Assembly (NCBI GenBank): GCA_964463875.1
Contig: CAYXEG010000001.1
Span: 23,017 to 87,016, forward strand
Source of the DNA: MGML01 sp964463875
GTDB taxonomy: Bacteria; Chloroflexota; Dehalococcoidia; Dehalococcoidales; UBA2162
DNA length: 64,000 nt
Direction: 5' to 3'
Part shown: positions 16,859 to 25,801 of the stretch, one piece after another
Position numbering within the stretch: position 1 is the first letter of the stretch
Layout: every line of letters starts with the position of its first letter
Notes under the pieces: model-generated
Told to the model about the DNA's origin: nothing
The model's input: only the letters and a program-made list of their open reading frames with translations
The model's database searches: none
Program-made: the position numbers and the translations under genes

Positions 16859-18688
16859 ATGAAAAAACTGACTTGGCTACTACTTACATCCGTCATGGTG
16901 GTAACGCTGGTTCTCACATCATGTACTCAGGGAACGAGTGAAACAAAACAACCGACGACAGACACGTCGAGTGATAAACCTGTGGTTACAACGACGACTA
17001 CATCTACCACGACGACAACGACTACAACAACCGGGACAACTGAAGAGAAGGAACCGCAGTATGGCGGAACCATGAATATGATGACGAACATGGACTACCA
17101 GGGTTTTGACCATGGTATGTATCCGGCAGGATTCCTCAATCACGTATATCTGGCGAATGACACGCTCCTGTCCGGTGACTGGTCGAGAGGCGCTGCCGGT
17201 ACCGGGGAAATCGACTGGGCGCTGAGCAGTCAGAAGAGAATTGAATATACCATCGGTGAACTCGCGGAGAGTTTCGAAATCAGAGAACCCGGTACGATAG
17301 CTTTCACCGTCCGTAGGGGTGTTTACTTCGCACTTAATCCGGACAGTGAAGCCAGCCGACTGGTTAACGGGAGAGAGATGACCGTTGATGACGTACTCTT
17401 TTCTCTGAATCGGCACATCACCTCGCCGATGTCGTATATGCGTATAACCCGACCGACCCTGCATCTGACAACGACTGTTACGCAGGAAGGTGATCGAACG
17501 GTAGTCGTGACAACCTCGATTGATAACTTTGACGCGCTCTGGTTGTTAATCGGTGAACGTGAAATCTGGCCTAGGGAAGTAATCGAAACATACGGCAACG
17601 TGACCGACTGGCGTAATATGGTAGGCACTGGTCCCTATGTGTTGACCGACTATGTCCAGGGCAGTGCCGGCGTATTTGAAAAAAATACCAATTACTGGCA
17701 GACTGATCCCGTCGGTACGGGAAAAGGAAACCGGTTACCTTACCTGGATGGTATACGGATGCTGATAATCACTGATGTGTCTACTCAACTGGCAGCGTTA
17801 CGCTCCGGTAAAGTGGACCAGTTAAGCAACCTTTCCTATGACAGTTACAGCGACCTGATGAGAACCAGCCCTAATCTCCAGTATCACCAGTTTGTAGCCG
17901 GGCCAAATGCAATATCGATGAGGCAGGACAAAGCCGACTTACCATTCAGCGATGTCCGAGTACGGCAGGCTCTGATGATGGCCATCGACTATGACGAAAT
18001 AATAGAGTCTTACTTCAGCGGTCAAGCCGAAAAACTTGCCTGGCCGTTAGCGAATATCAAGGGATACGATAATGCCTATATGCCTCTGGAAGAGATGCCC
18101 GCCTCGGTACAGGAATTATTCTCCTATAACCCGGAAAAAGCAAAACAGTTGATGATAGCGGCAGGGTACCCGGATGGATTCAAAACCAAAATCGCTGTTC
18201 AGTCAACTGATTCGGGTGCGGTTGAGTACCTGTCCATAGTCAAAAATATGTGGGAACAAATCAATGTTGACCTTTCTCTTGATTTACTTGAGACCGGGAC
18301 CTTTTTCAATATGACGATGAGTAAACAGTACGACGAATTTCTCTACGGATTTTTCGTGCAGCCCGGACCGTATGCCCAGTTAACACCTTTCGCCGAAGAG
18401 AGCACCTTTAATCGAAGCTGGGTAAACGACACAAGAGCAAAAGAGACTTATGAAGAAATTCTGAAATACAATCTCATCGACCAGGCAAAAGTAGACGAAT
18501 TACATAGAGAAATCATGCCATACGTGTTAGAGCAGGCATGGTACATCCCCAGCCCGGGCGCCTATGTTTATAACTTCTGGCAGCCGTGGTTGAAAAACTA
18601 CTATGGCGAAGGCTTGATTGGCTACAAACCAGCCTGGGTTCGTTATGCCTGGATTGACCAGGATTTGAAGCAGAAAAGCTTAAACTAG
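16859..18688 (+). CDS. Family-5 ABC substrate-binding lipoprotein 2, Thr-rich linker
   Basis: Extracytoplasmic solute receptor (609 aa). Lipobox LTSC with C22. Residues 44-60 are almost pure Thr, a flexible and perhaps glycosylated tether between the lipid anchor and the binding domain starting at YGGTMNMMTNMDYQGFD. The core keeps family motifs such as MVGTGPYVLTDYV and YNPEKAKQLMIAAGYPDGF and ends in a FWQPWLKNYYGE segment shared with 10324-12066. It follows the flavoprotein by 29 bp, hence the same operon, which links uptake to this hydrolase/flavoprotein pathway. No permease gene is adjacent. Confidence 0.9.
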   Translation: MKKLTWLLLTSVMVVTLVLTSCTQGTSETKQPTTDTSSDKPVVTTTTTSTTTTTTTTTGTTEEKEPQYGGTMNMMTNMDYQGFDHGMYPAGFLNHVYLANDTLLSGDWSRGAAGTGEIDWALSSQKRIEYTIGELAESFEIREPGTIAFTVRRGVYFALNPDSEASRLVNGREMTVDDVLFSLNRHITSPMSYMRITRPTLHLTTTVTQEGDRTVVVTTSIDNFDALWLLIGEREIWPREVIETYGNVTDWRNMVGTGPYVLTDYVQGSAGVFEKNTNYWQTDPVGTGKGNRLPYLDGIRMLIITDVSTQLAALRSGKVDQLSNLSYDSYSDLMRTSPNLQYHQFVAGPNAISMRQDKADLPFSDVRVRQALMMAIDYDEIIESYFSGQAEKLAWPLANIKGYDNAYMPLEEMPASVQELFSYNPEKAKQLMIAAGYPDGFKTKIAVQSTDSGAVEYLSIVKNMWEQINVDLSLDLLETGTFFNMTMSKQYDEFLYGFFVQPGPYAQLTPFAEESTFNRSWVNDTRAKETYEEILKYNLIDQAKVDELHREIMPYVLEQAWYIPSPGAYVYNFWQPWLKNYYGEGLIGYKPAWVRYAWIDQDLKQKSLN

Positions 18689-18706
18689 TATCAGTACCTC
18701 CTCAGA

Positions 18707-18753
18707 GCGGTACCCGGTGAAGATTGCGCAGCAGCAAATTCACCGGGTACCGC
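18707..18753. repeat. Long perfect hairpin without T-tract
   Basis: Inverted repeat gcggtacccggtgaa / ttcaccgggtaccgc (15 bp, no mismatch) with a 17-nt loop that can itself pair ttgc with gcaa. It lies 18 bp after the lipoprotein stop. There is no T run on either side, so it may be an mRNA-stabilising or rho-assisted end rather than a standard intrinsic terminator. Confidence 0.75.
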
Positions 18754-18815
18754 ATGAGGAAACCGGAAAACGGATAAAGAAATGCTATTAGTTGTAATAT
18801 AGTAAGGATTTTCAT

Positions 18816-20771
18816 ATGAAAGAAGCTATCTGGAACCCCACTCAGGAACGTATACGGGAAGCCAACGTATCCCGGTTTATTACCCTGGTAAACGAGCGGT
18901 TCGGGCTGAAACTGAGCACGTACAACGACCTGCAAAAATGGTCGGTCGCCCATATACCGGAATTCTGGAGCCTGATATGGGAGTTCGGAGAAGTGAAGGC
19001 TTCGGTCCCGTATGAGACAGCGGTGACCGGGTTAAACGATATGCTCGGCGTGACGTGGTTTCCCGGCGCCAGGTTTAATTTCGCGGAAAATCTGCTCAGG
19101 TACCGTGACGAGCGAACGGCGCTCGTTTTCAAGGGCGAGGGCCAGACGAAGGCACGGCGAATCACCTATGCCGAACTTTACGCTCAGGTTTCCCGATTGG
19201 CAATAGCTCTCGCCCGGGCCGGTGTGGTTACCGGAGACCGGGTGGCCGGATTTCTGCCGAATATGATTGAAACGGTTGTTGCCATGCTGGCGACCACCAG
19301 TCTTGGCGCGATATGGTCGTCCTGCTCGCCGGATTTCGGGATAAAGGGTATGCTCGACCGTTTCCAGCAGATTGCTCCGAAGGTACTCTTTACTGCCAAT
19401 GCCTATGTCTACAACGGAAAAACACACGATTCGCTCGAACGCGTTGCAGCCGCCACGGCTGAAATACCGTCAATCGAGAAAGTAATCGTCATCCCGTATA
19501 CCGAAGCATCCCCGGATGTAAGCAGGCTGCCGGGGGCAGTCCTGTTCAACGATTTCATTGCCGGCATCGAGCTGTCCGAAATATCCTTCGAACAATTACC
19601 GTTCGACCACCCGATTTACATCGTTTATTCTTCCGGAACAACCGATAAACCGAAGTGCGTTGTACACCGGGCAGGTGGCATCCTCCTTCAGCACTTGAAG
19701 GAACTGATGCTCAATGCCGATTTGAAACGGGAAGATACCATCTTTTACTTCACGACCTGCGGCTGGGTGATGTGGAACTGGCTGGTAAGTTCGTTGACTC
19801 AGGGGGCAACCCTCGTTCTCTACGACGGCTCGCCGTTTGCCTCGGAAAACACTGTTCTTCTCGAGCTGGTTCAGAACGAAAAAGCCACTATATGGGGAAC
19901 CAGCCCGAAGTACCTCTCCACGATAGAGCGGGCCGGTCTCAAGCCGGCGGCCGGTTATGACCTCAGCCATCTGAAAACGATGATATCGACCGGTTCGCCG
20001 CTGATGGAGGAAAATTACCGGTACGTTTACCGGGATATCAAATCGGATGTGTTCCTGAACAACATCTCGGGCGGGACCGAAGCGATTGCCTGTTTCGGTA
20101 TCGGCAACCCAATCAGCCCGATATATTGCGAGGAGATGCAGGGTCTCGGCCTGGCCATGGACGTCAGGGTATTCGATGAAAACGGTGATTCGCTCATCGA
20201 ACAGGAAGGCGAACTGGTATGTGCCCGGCCTTTCCCCTCGATGCCGCTGCGTTTCTGGAATGACGAGAACGGGCAGCGATACCGGGAAACCTATTTTTCG
20301 ATGTATCCCAACATCTGGAGGCACGGCGATTTTGCGAAGATAACGGAAAACGGCGGGCTGGTTATCAGCGGCCGTTCTGACGCCACCCTGAAACCCGGTG
20401 GGGTCAGGATAGGGACAGCCGAGATTTACCGGCAGGTAGAAACGGTTAGCGAAGTCCAGGACAGCCTTGTTGTCGGGCAGAACTGGGATAACGATGTCCG
20501 TATCATTCTTTTCGTTAAAATGAAGGAAGGAAATGAATTCGGCCAGGGGCTCGTTCAGAAACTGAAAACCGTTATCAGGAATAACGCCTCTCCCCGTCAT
20601 GTTCCTGCTATAATAATCCCGGTGGCCGATATTCCCTACACCATCAACGGAAAAAAAGTTGAACTGGCGGTACGAAATATCATACACGGATTACCGGTCC
20701 AGAACCGGGACGCCCTGGCGAACCCGGATTCGCTGGATTTATATAAAAACCTTGAAGAACTCAAGTCATAA
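18816..20771 (+). CDS. Acetoacetate--CoA ligase (acetoacetyl-CoA synthetase)
   Basis: ANL-superfamily ligase (651 aa) forming acetoacetyl-CoA, or a related short beta-keto acyl-CoA, from acid, ATP and CoA through an acyl-adenylate. The AMP-binding loop YSSGTTDKPK is near residue 270, and the LGAIWSSCSPDFG segment is characteristic of acetoacetyl-CoA synthetases rather than acetyl-CoA synthetase. GTSPKYLS and a C-terminal INGKKVELAV with the catalytic Lys follow. AAGGA lies 7 nt before the ATG. It heads a long run of fatty-acyl/CoA genes to 29351 and may activate either ketone-body-type acids or the pathway's entry acid. Confidence 0.88.
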   Translation: MKEAIWNPTQERIREANVSRFITLVNERFGLKLSTYNDLQKWSVAHIPEFWSLIWEFGEVKASVPYETAVTGLNDMLGVTWFPGARFNFAENLLRYRDERTALVFKGEGQTKARRITYAELYAQVSRLAIALARAGVVTGDRVAGFLPNMIETVVAMLATTSLGAIWSSCSPDFGIKGMLDRFQQIAPKVLFTANAYVYNGKTHDSLERVAAATAEIPSIEKVIVIPYTEASPDVSRLPGAVLFNDFIAGIELSEISFEQLPFDHPIYIVYSSGTTDKPKCVVHRAGGILLQHLKELMLNADLKREDTIFYFTTCGWVMWNWLVSSLTQGATLVLYDGSPFASENTVLLELVQNEKATIWGTSPKYLSTIERAGLKPAAGYDLSHLKTMISTGSPLMEENYRYVYRDIKSDVFLNNISGGTEAIACFGIGNPISPIYCEEMQGLGLAMDVRVFDENGDSLIEQEGELVCARPFPSMPLRFWNDENGQRYRETYFSMYPNIWRHGDFAKITENGGLVISGRSDATLKPGGVRIGTAEIYRQVETVSEVQDSLVVGQNWDNDVRIILFVKMKEGNEFGQGLVQKLKTVIRNNASPRHVPAIIIPVADIPYTINGKKVELAVRNIIHGLPVQNRDALANPDSLDLYKNLEELKS

Positions 20772-20839
20772 TCATAATGTCGAAATAAAAAAACAGTACA
20801 GGAAGTGAAACCGAAAATAGTGATAACAAGGAGCAGGAT

Positions 20840-21601
20840 ATGCCGATAGAGTATCTCAGGGAAGACAATATTGCCGTCATCACGATAAACTACCCCGACA
20901 TACTGAACGCGCTCAATCCGAAGACACTCATCGAATTGTCCGGAGCAGTTAGCGATTTTCAGAACGATCCGGCATTGAGAGTGGGTATCATTACCGGTGC
21001 CGGCGGGAAAGCGTTCTGCGCCGGGATGGATGTTAAGTCGGTTGAGCCGGATGGCCTGGGCAACGCGGAAGCTCGCCCGGAGGGCACTCTGGTACGTGGC
21101 CTCGAAATTGGGAAACCGCTTATCGCCGCCGTCAACGGCTACGCTTTGGGGGGAGGTTTCGAAATAGCCCTTGCCTGCGATATCAGAATCGCCTCGGAGA
21201 ATGCGATTTTCGGTCTTCCGGAAGTGTCGTTAGGAATAATTCCCGGCTGGGGAGGCACCCAGAGGCTGGCCCGACTCATTCCCTTCGGCAAGGCATTGGA
21301 GATGATATTGACAGGTGCCCGTATTGGTGCCGGGGAAGCACTCGATTTGCACCTGGTAAGCCGGGTTGTTCCTGCAGACAGCCTTATGACAGAAGCCAGG
21401 GAACTTGCCCGGCGGTTAAGCGAATTCTCACCCCTCGCCCTGCAGGCGGTGAAGGATGCGGTATACCGGGGATATGACATGAACCTTGCGGAGGGCTTGA
21501 AGCTTGAAAGCGAATGGTCAGCCAGGACCATGGCATCCGAGAACTTCATCAGGGGCAGAGCTTCTTTTCTCGAAAAGAAAAAACAGGGGAAAAACTCGTG
21601 A
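20840..21601 (+). CDS. Enoyl-CoA hydratase/isomerase (crotonase) family, copy 1
   Basis: Crotonase of 253 aa that hydrates or isomerises an enoyl-CoA. Oxyanion-hole segments GKAFCAGMDV and YALGGGFEIAL are present, and both acidic residues used by hydratases are there: Glu in GGGFE and Glu in LPEVSLGIIPGWGG. Strong AAGGAG before the ATG. It lies 68 bp after the synthetase. It is paralogous to 26961-27740, so the operon carries two crotonases, perhaps for two different chain positions or substrates. Confidence 0.9.
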   Translation: MPIEYLREDNIAVITINYPDILNALNPKTLIELSGAVSDFQNDPALRVGIITGAGGKAFCAGMDVKSVEPDGLGNAEARPEGTLVRGLEIGKPLIAAVNGYALGGGFEIALACDIRIASENAIFGLPEVSLGIIPGWGGTQRLARLIPFGKALEMILTGARIGAGEALDLHLVSRVVPADSLMTEARELARRLSEFSPLALQAVKDAVYRGYDMNLAEGLKLESEWSARTMASENFIRGRASFLEKKKQGKNS

Positions 21602-21729
21602 AACCGGTTTGAATTAATGAATAAAAAAGTGTTAAATATCTCGTAATTTACATCGTACTTTGTTTGTTCGTTTGGTAGGGAGACTACCTGTTCGAACCGG
21701 TAAAGATTAAGCAGGAGGAGAGTACATTC

Positions 21730-22977
21730 ATGTCAGAAATTAACGATGACGAAAGCATGCTCAGTCCGTATCGTGTTCTCGATATGGCGAACGAGCAAGG
21801 CCTTCTCTGCGGAAAGGTACTGGCTGACCTGGGGGCAGATGTTATCAAGATTGAAAAACCGGGCGGTGATTCCTCCCGGCATATCGGCCCGTACTACCAT
21901 GACGAAATCGATCCCGAGAAAAGCCTTTACTGGTTTTCCTACAACACGAACAAGCGGAGTATCACCCTCGATATAGAGACCGATACCGGGAAAGAAATAT
22001 TCAAAAACCTTGTCAGGACGGCCGATATTGTTGTCGAATCATTTCCTCTCGGTTACATGAAGTCGCTCGGCCTCGATTACCCGGAACTGGAAAAGGTGAA
22101 GCCGGATATTATCGTCGCGTCTATCACTCCCTTCGGTCAGGACGGCCCTTACAGCGGATTCAAAGATTCGGATATTGGCATCTACGCCATGGGCGGATAC
22201 ATGTCCACGATTGGTGACGGCGACCGTCCGCCGGTGCGCATCAGCCATCACCCCCAGACCTGGCTGCATGCCGGGGGACAGGCCGCGCAGGGCGCGATGC
22301 TGGCTTTATACTGGCGGGAAATGACCGGCGAAGGGCAGTATATCGATGTTTCGACCCACGATTCAATCACCCGGTTTACTCCTGAACGGGTAACGAACTT
22401 CTGGGATTATGGAAAGAAGGTGGCCCGCCGGGGAACACGGCGAGCTGTTCTCGGACGAATATGGGAATGCAAAGACGGCCATGTCTATGCAATTTACTGG
22501 GGAGGAGAAGCTGGAAAACGCTGGAATATTCCCCTTATCAAGTGGATGGACAGCGAAGGAATGGCCACCGATTTCCTGAAGAATTTTGATTGGGATACGT
22601 TTGACATGATTCACAATCCGGAAGAAACCCTGATAAAGATTGCCGAACCGACCAGCGAATTCTTCCGTGCCCACACCAAGGCGGAACTGCTTGAGGGCGC
22701 CCTCGAGTATAACGTCCAGGTTTACCCGATTAACTCGGCTGTCGAGATTGCGAATAACGTCCAGTTGAAAGCCAGGGACTTCTGGGTGACGCTGGAGCAC
22801 CCGGAACTGGGTACGTCGATTCGTTATCCGGGAGCGTTCGCAAAAACTACCGCCGTACCGCCCCGGGTGACTCGCCGGGCGCCGTTCATCGGCGAACACA
22901 ACCATGAAATTTATCTCGGAGAAATGGGGCTTTCCGAGGAAAGGCTCCGGGAATTGAGCGAAAAAGGGATTATTTAA
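21730..22977 (+). CDS. CaiB/BaiF CoA-transferase subunit lacking the catalytic aspartate
   Basis: Class III CoA-transferase fold (415 aa): LADLGADVIKIEKPGGDSSR N-terminal signature, VKPDIIVASITPFGQDGPYSG, and the TGEGQYIDVS strand. Counting back from that strand, the nucleophilic Asp of the family is replaced by Trp in PQTWLHAGGQ. It ends 24 bp before the ATG of a second CoA-transferase (23002-24474) that keeps the Asp. In benzylsuccinate CoA-transferase BbsEF, one subunit likewise lacks catalytic residues, so the pair is probably a heteromer with this as the structural subunit. AGGAGGAGA precedes the ATG. Confidence 0.88.
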   Translation: MSEINDDESMLSPYRVLDMANEQGLLCGKVLADLGADVIKIEKPGGDSSRHIGPYYHDEIDPEKSLYWFSYNTNKRSITLDIETDTGKEIFKNLVRTADIVVESFPLGYMKSLGLDYPELEKVKPDIIVASITPFGQDGPYSGFKDSDIGIYAMGGYMSTIGDGDRPPVRISHHPQTWLHAGGQAAQGAMLALYWREMTGEGQYIDVSTHDSITRFTPERVTNFWDYGKKVARRGTRRAVLGRIWECKDGHVYAIYWGGEAGKRWNIPLIKWMDSEGMATDFLKNFDWDTFDMIHNPEETLIKIAEPTSEFFRAHTKAELLEGALEYNVQVYPINSAVEIANNVQLKARDFWVTLEHPELGTSIRYPGAFAKTTAVPPRVTRRAPFIGEHNHEIYLGEMGLSEERLRELSEKGII

Positions 22978-23001
22978 CCGGTGAATACAGGGAGAGAGAC
23001 T

Positions 23002-24474
23002 ATGGCGAAAAAACTGCTTGAAGGCGTGAAAATATGTGATTTTACCCGGGTCATTGTCGGTCCGTTAACCACGAAAACGCTCTCCGATTACGGGGCAGAG
23101 GTAATAAAGATTGAAGGAAACAACAACCTCGATATTTTCCGGATACAGGCGACGAACCCGGATTTATCGGCGGCGTTTAACCAGTGGAATACCTGTAAAA
23201 TGGGCGTAACGTTGAATCTCAACGACCCTCGGGGCAGGGATATAGCCATGAAAATCGCTGCCTGGGCGGATATCGTCGTTGAAAATTTCGCCGGAGGGGT
23301 GATTGGCAAACTTGGGCTCAGTTATGAGGAAATAAAAAAGGTGAATCCGGATGTCATCATGCTCAGTTCCTGCATGCAGGGGCAGACCGGGCCGTTTGCC
23401 CGGCACCCCGGCTGGGGATTTCAGCTTTCGGCGCTTTCCGGATTCAGCAACATAACAGGCTGGCCGGACCGCCCGCCGCCGGATATCGGGGTGTATACCG
23501 ATTTTATCACCCCCCAGTATAACGTATGCCTGCTTATCGGAGCGCTCCTGTACCGGAAGCGAACCGGGAAGGGTATGTTTATCGATACCGCCCAATTCGA
23601 GACAGGCCTGCATTTTATCGCTCCGTTGCTGCTCGACTATTTCGTCAACGGGCGGGCGGCTAACAGGATGGGAAATCAATCGGACACAGCCGCACCGCAT
23701 AACGCTTACCGATGTCAGAGCGAACCGAGGTATTGTTTTATCCCGGTTAATTCGGATGATGACTGGCAGAAATTCTGCAGAGCGGCAGGACATCCGGAGT
23801 GGGCAGGTGACGCGAGATTCGCCACGCCTGAAATGAGAAGTACGAACAGAATTACCCTCAGAAAACTGGTGGAAGCGTGGGCGTCCGACTTGAACGTGGA
23901 AGATGTCATGAATAGTATGAGTCCTGTGGGAATAACAGTCGAAAGACTGTTGGATGCCGGCGGTTATGACGAGACGGATAACGTCTATCGGTGCAAGGAT
24001 GAGGAACGATGGTGTGCTATTGCGGTGACGACCGACGAAGAATGGCGAAATTTCTGTGAGGTAATCGGAAATCCTGCCTGGACGAAAGACAGCCGCTTTG
24101 CGACGCTGGCGGCGAGGAAGGAAAACGAAGAGGAACTGGACCGACTGGTCGAAACCTGGACGACCGGGTACCTTGCGTTCGATATCATGAACCTGATGCA
24201 GAACGGCGGTGTGCCGGCGGGGGTCGTCGAGACCGGTGAAGACCAGCTCGAACATGACCTACAGACGAGGCACCGCAAGCTTTTCCGGGAAGTCGAACAT
24301 CCGAGAATGGGCAAACTTCACTCCGTGTCATCGCCGTTTCAACTTTCGAAGGTTGACTGCGAACTGACGACCTCGCCCCTGCTCGGGGAACACAACGAAT
24401 ATGTGTTGAAAGAGATACTCGGTTATTCGGACGATGAAGTAGCTGAATTCGTCATCGATGGCGTGCTGGGGTAG
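23002..24474 (+). CDS. CaiB/BaiF CoA-transferase with internal tandem duplication
   Basis: Class III CoA-transferase of 490 aa, about 90 longer than usual. The catalytic Asp is D167 (GVYTDFITPQ). The extra length comes from a repeated segment: residues 232-304 (HNAYRCQSEPRYCFIPV through LRKLVEAWAS) and 326-397 (DNVYRCKDEERWCAIAV through LDRLVETWTT) align closely, including W-x2-FC and GxPxW. The ATG at 23002 has GGGAGAG before it and is preferred to the GTG at 22981. Probably the active partner of the subunit at 21730-22977. Confidence 0.88.
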   Translation: MAKKLLEGVKICDFTRVIVGPLTTKTLSDYGAEVIKIEGNNNLDIFRIQATNPDLSAAFNQWNTCKMGVTLNLNDPRGRDIAMKIAAWADIVVENFAGGVIGKLGLSYEEIKKVNPDVIMLSSCMQGQTGPFARHPGWGFQLSALSGFSNITGWPDRPPPDIGVYTDFITPQYNVCLLIGALLYRKRTGKGMFIDTAQFETGLHFIAPLLLDYFVNGRAANRMGNQSDTAAPHNAYRCQSEPRYCFIPVNSDDDWQKFCRAAGHPEWAGDARFATPEMRSTNRITLRKLVEAWASDLNVEDVMNSMSPVGITVERLLDAGGYDETDNVYRCKDEERWCAIAVTTDEEWRNFCEVIGNPAWTKDSRFATLAARKENEEELDRLVETWTTGYLAFDIMNLMQNGGVPAGVVETGEDQLEHDLQTRHRKLFREVEHPRMGKLHSVSSPFQLSKVDCELTTSPLLGEHNEYVLKEILGYSDDEVAEFVIDGVLG

Positions 24475-24574
24475 GTATACTTTTTTTATTATTCACTCTG
24501 GAAGTGTTACAATAGTACACTAACTGACCATGATGCAATAATCGCATTCTGATGGGAATGAAAGGAGTTACAAT

Positions 24575-25783
24575 ATGGATTTTTCCCTGTCGCCACAAGA
24601 ACTGGCTTTCAAAAAAGAGGTCAATGACTGGCTTGACGAACACATGAAGGAACTGCCGAAATGGTGGGGTAAAAACGACGGTTCGGAGCCGGAACCGGAA
24701 TCAGAAGAATACCGTGCGTTCAGTACCGGCTGGCACAAAAAACTGTACGATGCCGGGTTTGTCGGCATTGCCTGGCCGAAGGAATACGGAGGCCGGGGAG
24801 CGACCCTGATGGAGCAGGTTATTTTCAACGAGGAAATGGCCAAGCGACACGCTCCGACCGGTGCCGGGGGCCTTGGGGTTGGCTGGGCTGGCCCGACCAT
24901 CATTGCCGCCGGGACTGAGGAACAGAAGAAACGTTTCCTGCCGAAGATTCTCAATGGAGAAGAGTTCTGGTGTCAGGCCTTTTCCGAACCTGAAGCAGGC
25001 TCTGACTTGAAAAATATCCAGACAAAAGCCGTTGAAGATGGTGATTATTACGTTATCAACGGACAAAAGGTATGGACAACGGGTGGAATGAGGGCGGACT
25101 GGGCAATTCTACTGGCGAGAACCAATTTCGACCCGAATATTCCGAAACAACGTGGTATCAGTTATTTCCTGCTCGATATGCATGCCCCGGGCGTCATGGT
25201 GCGGCCGTTGAAGGAAATGCACGGCGAGGCGCTGTTTGGCGAAACATTCCTTGATGACGTCCGAATTCACAAAAGCCTCATGGTGGGAGAGAAGAATCGG
25301 GGTTTTTATATCTCGATGGGAACGTTCGAGTTCGAACGCTCCAATTCAAGTACCGCAATCGGTATCCTGACGACAATCGATAATATGATAAAACTGGCAA
25401 AAACCATGAAACGTAATTCGGCGGCGTTGTCTGACGACCCGGAGGTCCGACAAAAAATCGCCCGGTTCTATATTGAAGCCAACGTAGCGAAATATATCGG
25501 CCTGCGCGCCCTGACCCGTCAGCTTCGGGGGATGACTCCCGGTCCGGAAAGTTCGGTCGGAAGCCTGCTCATCATGGAAATGGGGCAGCGTATTCAGGAT
25601 TTTGCCATGTCGCTCCAGGGACCGTACAGCCGTCTCACGAGAGGCTCGAAATACGCAGTTGAAAACGGCCGATGGCAGCGGAGTTATCTGTCAGCCCGCG
25701 GAGATACGATTATGACCGGTACCTCGGAAATCAAGAGAAACATTATCGCCGAAAGAATCCTGGGACTCCCCAGGTGGGTCTAG
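24575..25783 (+). CDS. Acyl-CoA dehydrogenase, copy 1
   Basis: FAD acyl-CoA dehydrogenase (402 aa) introducing a 2,3 double bond. Visible are the middle-domain flavin segment CQAFSEPEAGSDL, GQKVWTTGG, and a C-terminal TGTSEIKRNIIAERILGLP. The usual MCAD-type base position (YEGT) is Thr here (MTGT), but E254 in FEFERSN sits at the helix-G position used by isovaleryl- and long-chain enzymes. AAAGGAG precedes the ATG. It is 18 bp upstream of a second, shorter dehydrogenase, and the two may form an alpha2beta2 enzyme as in steroid side-chain degradation. Confidence 0.92.
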   Translation: MDFSLSPQELAFKKEVNDWLDEHMKELPKWWGKNDGSEPEPESEEYRAFSTGWHKKLYDAGFVGIAWPKEYGGRGATLMEQVIFNEEMAKRHAPTGAGGLGVGWAGPTIIAAGTEEQKKRFLPKILNGEEFWCQAFSEPEAGSDLKNIQTKAVEDGDYYVINGQKVWTTGGMRADWAILLARTNFDPNIPKQRGISYFLLDMHAPGVMVRPLKEMHGEALFGETFLDDVRIHKSLMVGEKNRGFYISMGTFEFERSNSSTAIGILTTIDNMIKLAKTMKRNSAALSDDPEVRQKIARFYIEANVAKYIGLRALTRQLRGMTPGPESSVGSLLIMEMGQRIQDFAMSLQGPYSRLTRGSKYAVENGRWQRSYLSARGDTIMTGTSEIKRNIIAERILGLPRWV

Positions 25784-25801
25784 GAGAAAGGAAAACTACC
25801 G

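Noticed and set aside
21655..21710. gttcgaa in a partly paired context, reminiscent of a tRNA T-arm
   Set aside because: The T-stem has mismatches and no acceptor, D or anticodon arm could be drawn on either strand.
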